Shown here: piece by piece, positions 1 to 5,045 of the stretch
Layout of the letters: every line of letters starts with the position of its first letter
Position numbering within the stretch: position 1 is the first letter of the stretch
Source of the DNA: CAZTAO01 sp964611645
GTDB lineage: Bacteria > Armatimonadota > UBA5829
DNA: 16,576 nucleotides
Reading direction: 5' to 3'
NCBI GenBank assembly: GCA_964611645.1
Contig: CAZTAO010000080.1
Location: 1 to 16,576 of the forward strand
The notes under the pieces: model-generated
Told to the model about the DNA's origin: nothing
The model's database searches: none
Seen by the model: only the letters and a program-made list of their open reading frames with translations
Translations under genes and position numbers: made by a program

Positions 1-2
1 CT

Positions 3-146
3 CCAAATACCAGCTACATCGGTTCCGTGTCCGAAGTCGCGGACATTCTGGCTGCGGGCATCGTGCGCTTGCTGCGACGAAAGAGGGCCAGCGCCGGTCC
101 AGCCAGTAAATGCGCTAATCACGCAGAATCGGGAGGACCGCGATGA
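3..146 (+). CDS. 3' end of an unknown gene (partial, runs off left edge)
   Basis: This frame is open from the first bases of the window for 47 codons and stops at TGA 144-146. The stop overlaps the ATG of the next gene in an ATGA arrangement, typical of translationally coupled genes and the main reason to believe it is coding. The visible part contains SYIGSVSEVADILAAGIVRL followed by a basic RRKR tail, so it looks like an amphipathic helix with a positively charged end. I do not recognise the family. It could be a small module protein or the tail of a longer gene; the start lies outside the window. Confidence 0.5.
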   Translation, partial: PNTSYIGSVSEVADILAAGIVRLLRRKRASAGPASKCANHAESGGPR

Positions 147-559
147 GCGCATCTAGAGCGGGGCTCGACCCCGAATTCGCCAAGAAGATAGCCTGTTTCG
201 AGAACATGCTTGCCGAGCACGGTATCAAGGTGCTATTCACCTGGGGCTACCGGTCGATAGAACAGCAGAATGCGCTGTATGCCATAGGCCGGACCAAGCC
301 GGGCAGCATTGTGACCAAGGCCCGAGGCGGGTACTCCTGGCACAACTTCGGCCTGGCCGCCGACTATGCATTCATCATCAACGGGAAAGTGACCTGGAGT
401 GGCCCGTGGAAGACGTTCGGGAATGTTGCCCGTCAGTGCGGCCTTGAGTGGGGCGGGGACTGGAAAGGCACGCTCGTAGACAAGCCGCATGTCCAGGTAA
501 CCCGTGGCAAGACCCTGGCGCAGATGCGTTGGCTGGCCGCACAGAAGAAAGGGAAATAG
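143..559 (+). CDS. M15-family peptidase, endolysin type (L,D-/D,D-carboxypeptidase-like)
   Basis: 138 residues, the usual size of a stand-alone M15 catalytic domain. Such zinc enzymes cut peptide cross-links or stems in peptidoglycan; phage members (Ply500-like) act in lysis. Visible motifs are GYRS at 35-38 with EQQNALYAIGR after it, SWHNFGLAADY with probable zinc ligands H67 and D74, and GLEWGGDW then DKPHVQ with zinc ligand H116 and a probable catalytic acid D113 three residues before it. There is no signal peptide or cell-wall binding domain, so export would need a holin or another route. ATG 143 has GGGAGGA about 6 bases upstream and overlaps the upstream stop. The next gene begins 13 bases after the stop. 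Family call is firm; exact bond specificity and a lysis role are inferred. Confidence 0.88.
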   Translation: MSASRAGLDPEFAKKIACFENMLAEHGIKVLFTWGYRSIEQQNALYAIGRTKPGSIVTKARGGYSWHNFGLAADYAFIINGKVTWSGPWKTFGNVARQCGLEWGGDWKGTLVDKPHVQVTRGKTLAQMRWLAAQKKGK

Positions 560-572
560 GGGGACAGAGACA

Positions 573-1133
573 ATGGATCAATTGCAGGAACCGGGATGGC
601 CAAAGAGCAAATGGCGCTCGTTCACGTGGAACGACCAGATACTCGATGATGCCATACACGGCAGAGTACGCATACTGTCCATGGGGCAGATATGGCGGTA
701 TAGGCTCACGGAACGTCAGAGGGAAAGGTTTGAGGACTCCAAGAAGCGTGGCTACGTGGTCTGTCGCAAGACATCTGAGGACCAGGCTCTCCTCAGCGTC
801 TGGTTCACCTGGTGCGAAATACACCAGTGGCCGTACGTAAAAGTAGTCGAGGCCAGGAAGTATGCAGCCGTTGAGATCGATCTTATTGCGATGTCATACA
901 AGATGAACACTGAGACGAAGAGATCGCTGCAGAAGCAAGTCGAGAGCATTCTTGGTCCTGGGAGATGGCGGCGTTGCCGGGCAAATCAGTGCATCGCATA
1001 TGTTCTGGAAGTGCCTTTGGCAGATACCCCTGCGGTTGCCCAATTGATGCTGGAGTCCGGACTGACGGCAAAAGAAGAGGCTGCCAAGAACCCCGAGCGG
1101 ACCGACCTCAGCGGGCAGCATCCGACAAGCTAG
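573..1133 (+). CDS. hypothetical protein, 186 aa, in recombinase module
   Basis: I chose ATG 573 because it follows GGGGGAC at a sensible distance and begins just after the peptidase gene; the open frame continues upstream to 504 but would overlap that gene. The protein is soluble, with no signal peptide or membrane segment, and rich in Trp and basic residues (WRSFTWNDQILDD near the start, LGPGRWRRCRANQ near residue 130). It is predicted mixed alpha/beta. I do not recognise a domain. Position and direction tie it to the downstream resolvase and recombinase genes, so a DNA-associated accessory role is possible but not shown by the sequence. Confidence 0.65.
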   Translation: MDQLQEPGWPKSKWRSFTWNDQILDDAIHGRVRILSMGQIWRYRLTERQRERFEDSKKRGYVVCRKTSEDQALLSVWFTWCEIHQWPYVKVVEARKYAAVEIDLIAMSYKMNTETKRSLQKQVESILGPGRWRRCRANQCIAYVLEVPLADTPAVAQLMLESGLTAKEEAAKNPERTDLSGQHPTS

Positions 1134-1147
1134 TGAGATGGCATTGA

Positions 1148-1179
1148 GGGGGCGGCGGGATTCATTTCTTGCCGCCTCT
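1148..1179 (+). terminator. possible hairpin terminator after the 186-aa gene
   Basis: GGCGGC (1151-1156) pairs with GCCGCC (1171-1176) around a 14-base loop, and the stem can extend by G-U and G-C pairs to 1148/1179. It sits 15 bases after a stop codon in the only sizeable gap (122 bases) inside the left gene cluster. The following bases are only moderately T-rich, so termination may be partial. Confidence 0.35.
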
Positions 1180-1255
1180 CGTTCTGTGGACTTGCTTTGT
1201 GACGCCACTTCGAGCGTCAATTGGGACACGAAAAGACTCTCTGGAGGCATAATAG

Positions 1256-1723
1256 ATGACGCCGCACCAACAAAGAATCCCGGGCGAAAGACATGAGGAC
1301 AATGGGCGTACCCGTGCCGTTGTCTACGCCCGCTCTGCAAGAGCAGACTCGGCAGTCCCAGTAGAAGACCAGTGTGTCGAGGCCCGGGAATATGCTGATC
1401 GTCATGATCTGGAAATAACCCGGTTCTACACCGACATCGGAAAGAGCGGAGCCCGTATCGAAGATGGGAGCGAATTGAAGCGGTTGCTCAGAGACGCCGG
1501 CAGGCCCAGTCGCCACTTCTCTGTGATTATCATACAGGATTGGAGTCGACTGGGTCGAGGCGTGGATGCTATGAAGGCTCACTTGGCATTCTTCCGCGCC
1601 GGTATCGACATTCGCGTCTGCCGCGAACCCGCAGCCATGGATATTCAGTCAACCAGTCACGCCATCCAGCGCGCCGTCCATCAATACAGCGACACCCAAG
1701 CGTACCGGAGGAACAATGAATAG
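1256..1723 (+). CDS. stand-alone serine-resolvase domain lacking the catalytic serine
   Basis: 155 residues aligning by eye only to the N-terminal catalytic domain of serine recombinases (PF00239): VVYARSARADSAVPVEDQ at 22-39, EAREYADRHDLEI, then DWSRLGRGVDAM corresponding to the conserved D-x-x-R-L-S/G-R block, and a short tail ending near the point where the long helix would begin. The normal pattern is Y-A-R-x-S with Ser the nucleophile; here it is Y-A-R-S-A, so the nucleophile position is Ala, with a Ser one residue earlier. There is no recombinase domain, zinc ribbon or other DNA-binding region. ATG 1256 follows GGAGG. The last 8 bases overlap the DUF2924 gene, so it is kept in an operon rather than drifting as debris. 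It may be an inactive regulatory partner of the downstream recombinase (inference). Confidence 0.8.
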   Translation: MTPHQQRIPGERHEDNGRTRAVVYARSARADSAVPVEDQCVEAREYADRHDLEITRFYTDIGKSGARIEDGSELKRLLRDAGRPSRHFSVIIIQDWSRLGRGVDAMKAHLAFFRAGIDIRVCREPAAMDIQSTSHAIQRAVHQYSDTQAYRRNNE

Positions 1724-2228
1724 ATCCGCACCCCCGAATGACTCAGTGCTACGGCAGGTGGCAGACCTGCACAAGCTATCCCATTCCGAACTCAAGGATC
1801 TCTGGCGCACGCTATACGGCACGGAGCCACCGGCATACAACCGGCCCCACCTTGTGAGTCGACTGGCGTATCGAATCCAGGAACTCACATTCGGGGGTCT
1901 GTCAGAGACTGCCGAAGCCAAGATGGAGGCCATAATGGAAGCCAGTGGACTCGACGAGAACGGCGGAGAGCCGCAGTCCAGAAGGCGGCGCGCCATAGGC
2001 CGCAAAGATGGGCCGATCATAGGGACCAGGATTGTCCGCGACTGGAATGGTCGAACGCATGAGGTTACTACAGTTCACGGCGGTTTCCAATACGAGGGTG
2101 GCATCTATAGGTCACTCACCGCCGTTGCCAAAGCAATAACGGGCACCCACTGGAACGGACGGGCGTTCTTTGGCATTCCGGGCAAGAGCAGGAAGAAGCG
2201 GAAGATGGAGGAGCACATTGAGGAGTAA
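1716..2228 (+). CDS. DUF2924 family protein
   Basis: 170 residues. The N-terminal half has the helical L-x-x-L-W-R-x-L-Y-G-x-E-P-P pattern (residues 28-40) followed by a LAYRIQEL helix. The C-terminal half has the family's GTRIVRDWNGRTHEV strand pair, FQYEGGIYRSLTAVAKAITG and HWNGRAFFG near the end. These features identify DUF2924 (PF11149), whose members are repeatedly found next to serine recombinase genes in mobile regions; the biochemical role is unknown. ATG 1716 follows GGAGG and overlaps the stop of the resolvase-domain gene by 8 bases. The end overlaps the recombinase gene, so all three are probably translated from one message. A role as DNA-binding or accessory factor for the recombinase is inference. 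Confidence 0.88.
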   Translation: MNRSAPPNDSVLRQVADLHKLSHSELKDLWRTLYGTEPPAYNRPHLVSRLAYRIQELTFGGLSETAEAKMEAIMEASGLDENGGEPQSRRRRAIGRKDGPIIGTRIVRDWNGRTHEVTTVHGGFQYEGGIYRSLTAVAKAITGTHWNGRAFFGIPGKSRKKRKMEEHIEE

Positions 2229-3642
2229 CGCAGTAGAGAGCACAGCGGGCAACGCAAATGGTCTGCCTCCGAAGGTTCGGTGCGCCGCCTATGTGCGCAA
2301 GAGCACTGAGGAGAATCTCAATACCGATTTCAACTCGCTGGACGCCCAGCGGGAAGCCTGCGAATCCTACGTTCAGAGCCGAAAGCACGACGGCTGGGTG
2401 ATGCTGCCGACCGACTACTCGGATGGCGGCTACACCGGCGCGAACGTAGAACGGCCGGCGTTGCAGAGGTTGCTGGCCGACGTTGAGGCTGGAAAGATAG
2501 ACGTAATCCTGACCTATAAGATTGACCGCCTGTCCCGGTCGCTGTTGGACTTCGCTAAGCTGATGGAAGTGTTCGATGAGCGCGGAGTGGCGTTCGTCTC
2601 CGTGACTCAGCACTTCGACAGTTCGACTCCCATGGGCCGACTGACTGTCAACGTGCTGATGTCGTTCAGCCAGTACGAGCGGGAGATTATAGGCGAGCGC
2701 ATCCGCGACAAAGTGGCGGCGGCCAAACGGCGTGGTAAGTTCACCGGCGGCACTCCACCGCTGGGTTATGATGTCGATAGTGAGAACCGGCGATTGGTAG
2801 TGAATGCGGAGGAAGCCAAGGTCGTGCGCCACATCTTCAAACGCTTTACTGAGACGGGCTCGCCGCTGACAGTCGCCAGAGAGCTGAACGCCAAGGGAAT
2901 TACCACCAAATCCTGGATGACCAAACGAGGGGTTTTCCGTGAGGGCACACCCTGGCACAGGATTCATATTCATCGCGTGCTCAACAACAAGACATACATA
3001 GGCGAGGTCATTCACAAAGACAAGACCTACCCCGGGGAGCATGAAGCAATTGTCCCTGAGAAGACCTGGTGGAAGGCACACCAGGTAATAGATGACAATG
3101 TGAAGACCCACGCGCAGCATGTCCGGGCCAAGGAGCCGTCCCTATTGCGAGGAATCATCCGGTGTGGTGCATGCGACGCCGCCATGAGTCCCGTGTCGGC
3201 TCAAAGCCGAGGGAAGTACTATCGATACTACACGTGTGGCAAAGCATCCAAGAATGGCGCTGATTCCTGTCCTGTGGGATCGATGCCCGCCGGGGAAGTT
3301 GAGGGTGCGGTTATGGCGCAACTCCGGGGAATCTTCACATCGCCGCAGATGGTGGCTCAGACATACGGGGCAGCGTGCACACAGGCTGGTGAGTCTGATG
3401 ATGGGTTTCTGTGCGTCACCGAGGCTGACGTTCGGCAGGCGCTCCAGGATGTGGATACCGTGTGGGATGAACTGTATCCACCGGAGCAGATACGAATAGT
3501 CCATCTGCTTGTCGAGCAGGTGACGGTCACGCGCGGGGGAATTTCCGTGACGGTAAGGGCTGGGGGGCTGAATAGTTTGGTTACCGAGATGAGGGGGCCG
3601 GGTTCTCCTGCCGATGTTGTCCACGTGGGAGGGGCGCTGTGA
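2218..3642 (+). CDS. large serine recombinase / site-specific integrase
   Basis: 474 residues from TTG 2218, which I prefer because GGAGGAG lies 4 bases upstream and the overlap with the DUF2924 stop is only 11 bases; an in-frame ATG at 2170 would add 16 residues. Domains in order: resolvase catalytic domain (about 20-165) with YVRKS carrying the nucleophile S29 and KIDRLSRS; recombinase domain (about 185-290) with GGTPPLGYDVD and LNNKTYIGEV; zinc ribbon (about 312-352) with CGAC, YTCG and a later Cys; then a short C-terminal region with WDELYPPEQIRIVHLLVEQV. Such enzymes cut and rejoin two DNA sites through a phosphoserine link. The long coiled coil of phage integrases is not obvious, as is usual for DUF2924-linked members. 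It is the likely mobility enzyme of the left module. The 3' end overlaps the next gene by GTGA. Confidence 0.93.
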   Translation: MRSNAVESTAGNANGLPPKVRCAAYVRKSTEENLNTDFNSLDAQREACESYVQSRKHDGWVMLPTDYSDGGYTGANVERPALQRLLADVEAGKIDVILTYKIDRLSRSLLDFAKLMEVFDERGVAFVSVTQHFDSSTPMGRLTVNVLMSFSQYEREIIGERIRDKVAAAKRRGKFTGGTPPLGYDVDSENRRLVVNAEEAKVVRHIFKRFTETGSPLTVARELNAKGITTKSWMTKRGVFREGTPWHRIHIHRVLNNKTYIGEVIHKDKTYPGEHEAIVPEKTWWKAHQVIDDNVKTHAQHVRAKEPSLLRGIIRCGACDAAMSPVSAQSRGKYYRYYTCGKASKNGADSCPVGSMPAGEVEGAVMAQLRGIFTSPQMVAQTYGAACTQAGESDDGFLCVTEADVRQALQDVDTVWDELYPPEQIRIVHLLVEQVTVTRGGISVTVRAGGLNSLVTEMRGPGSPADVVHVGGAL

Positions 3643-4040
3643 ACAGGGTTGATGATATGACCAATGACGGATTGATTACAGTGACGGTCCCGATTCAGAT
3701 GAAGAAACGGGGAGGTAGGCGGCGTATTATCGTCCCGGAGCAGGTGCAGGGGAATAGTAGTCGTACCTATGCCGAGTCACTTGCCGTGAGTGTTGCTCGC
3801 GCGCACCACTGGAAACGTCTCATTGATTCTGGCAAGTTCGCGTCTATCTCGGAGCTTGCCCTGGCTATAGGGATGAATGTCTCCTATGCAGCCAGAATTT
3901 ACCGGCTCACCTACCTGGCTCCGGACATCATTGAAGCGATACTGGACGGTAGGGAGCCGGACGGATTGTCGATGAGGGTGCTGGAACACGTGAAGACCGT
4001 GGTGTGGGAGGAGCAGAGGACGGCAGTGGGGATGGGGTGA
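3639..4040 (+). CDS. small helix-turn-helix protein of the recombinase module (ParB/KorB-like HTH)
   Basis: 133 residues from GTG 3639, whose GTGA overlaps the recombinase stop; GGGAGGGG lies just upstream. Residues about 52-104 contain ARAHHWKRLIDSGKFAS, then SELALAIGMNVSYAARIYRL, a good helix-turn-helix like that in ParB-type proteins, then LAPDIIEAILDG. The N-terminal part is short and basic (KKRGGRRR, residues 22-29). Proteins of this pattern commonly follow DUF2924-linked serine recombinases. A DNA-binding role in controlling the module or helping the recombinase find its sites is likely, but the operator is unknown. The TGA stop shares its A with an ATG (TGATG). Confidence 0.8.
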   Translation: MNRVDDMTNDGLITVTVPIQMKKRGGRRRIIVPEQVQGNSSRTYAESLAVSVARAHHWKRLIDSGKFASISELALAIGMNVSYAARIYRLTYLAPDIIEAILDGREPDGLSMRVLEHVKTVVWEEQRTAVGMG

Positions 4041-4234
4041 TGGCGTACGAAGGGACCGGACACGGGGAGGTCTGTAACGAGGTCTTCCCACTCGTCGATA
4101 GCAGTAGGTTGATGCCAAGGAGACGTTCGATCTTCGAGGAGCCACCTGATTCCATGCCGCCATCGTATCAAAGAAACCTGACAGATGCATGTCAGTGTTT
4201 CCTTGACTGGCCGCACCCGGTTTCCGCAGGCTGA
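4040..4234 (+). CDS. possible small coupled ORF, 64 aa
   Basis: An ATG at 4040-4042 shares one base with the stop of the HTH gene (TGATG), the arrangement used for translational coupling elsewhere in this cluster. The frame stays open for 64 residues, including RRRSIFEEPPDSMPPSYQRN and a C-terminal DWPHPVSAG. I do not recognise it. It has no membrane segment. A hairpin that could be a terminator lies inside its 3' half, which argues against it being a full gene. It may be a real last gene of the module or chance read-through of an intergenic stretch. Confidence 0.35.
   Translation: MAYEGTGHGEVCNEVFPLVDSSRLMPRRRSIFEEPPDSMPPSYQRNLTDACQCFLDWPHPVSAG
4171..4204. terminator. possible bidirectional terminator between convergent genes
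   Basis: CTGACA (4178-4183) and TGTCAG (4190-4195) form a perfect 6-bp stem with a 6-base loop. AAGAAAC on the left and GTTTCCTT on the right extend it with small bulges, giving an A-rich left arm and T-rich right arm as expected of a bidirectional terminator. It lies between the + strand module and the - strand nuclease-like gene. The GC content of the stem is low. Confidence 0.4.
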
Positions 4235-4243
4235 GCACGCGTG

Positions 4244-4912
4244 CTACAGACTGTTGGCGTCAACGTATATGTCGGCGACTCTCGTTGAAAGCCGATGTTC
4301 CCCCAAGCCCAGGGCAGTCTTCATTGCACGATTTGCCCCAATCCAATGCTCTAGACCGGACGGATGCGACACATCAGGAGCGTTGAGGAAGTATACAAAA
4401 ACGAGATAAGCATCGATGTTGTTTAGGACTTTCAGATAGTACAGGTGTGATAGCCTATTCGCATATTGGTAGAGCGCGTTGTCCCAGATGGCGTCTGGCC
4501 GGACTTGGAGGTACTTCTTCGTATCCGACAGTGATTTCAATATCTGTGTTTTGGATTTGTCGCTGGCCCCGCATCCTCCGCCATAGGATTCTTCGATGTA
4601 CGCCTTAGCTTCAACAAGGATGACCTTGCCAGAGGCCGTCTTTGCCAGCGCATCCCAGTGAGGGCCCCCTGAAGGCCAGAAGCCGCGCAGGGGAGGCGTC
4701 CGAGGTGCGATTCCTAGCCTTTGCAAGAATGCATCGTCTGAGTACTCCGCATACTCGTCCGATGCTATCGGTGACAGCCACTGGAAGCATTGTTCGCCCC
4801 ATCCGAACGCGCGCTCCAACTCCGAGTCGATCACACTCTGGTTGCTGTTGACGAGAACCCGAATCCAGTGTTCGCTTTTCTTTGTGGTGGGGGGTCTGGG
4901 GTGCCTCGGCAT
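4244..4912 (-). CDS. PD-(D/E)XK nuclease-like protein
   Basis: 222 residues. The core is GGPHWDALAKT followed after a short beta-hairpin by KVILVEAKAYIEE, matching the PD-(D/E)XK fold with acids D87 and E101 and lysine K103 as candidate metal-binding/catalytic residues. Upstream is the helical SPIASDEYAEYSDDAFLQRLG; downstream is a helical half with LYQYANRLSHLYYL and a strand AYLVFVYFLNAP, then HRLSTRVADIYVD. No DNA-binding or helicase domain is fused. ATG 4912 has AGGAG just upstream on the minus strand. It converges on the recombinase module and lies 133 bases after the propeller gene on the same strand. Similar proteins are usually annotated hypothetical; a nuclease role in defence or repair is inference, and the fold call rests on the visible motif. 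Confidence 0.7.
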   Translation of the reverse strand: MPRHPRPPTTKKSEHWIRVLVNSNQSVIDSELERAFGWGEQCFQWLSPIASDEYAEYSDDAFLQRLGIAPRTPPLRGFWPSGGPHWDALAKTASGKVILVEAKAYIEESYGGGCGASDKSKTQILKSLSDTKKYLQVRPDAIWDNALYQYANRLSHLYYLKVLNNIDAYLVFVYFLNAPDVSHPSGLEHWIGANRAMKTALGLGEHRLSTRVADIYVDANSL

Positions 4913-5045
4913 TATTGTCTCCTTTCAGTCCCAGGACAATGCAAAACGCTGAATCGCGGCGGTACCTAATATGTGCCCTCCCGTAAGGTCAAGGGACGGA
5001 CAATCTGCTCGCCCCGCTGCATTGCTGGGTCACAGCAAGGATCTG

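Noticed and set aside
2116..3120. 334-codon open frame on the minus strand
   Set aside because: It is antisense to the recombinase, whose motifs are unambiguous; its own translation shows no domain.
5022..5038. TTGCTG/CAGCAA hairpin after the first propeller gene
   Set aside because: Only 6 bp and no T-tract on the minus strand; not enough to call a terminator.
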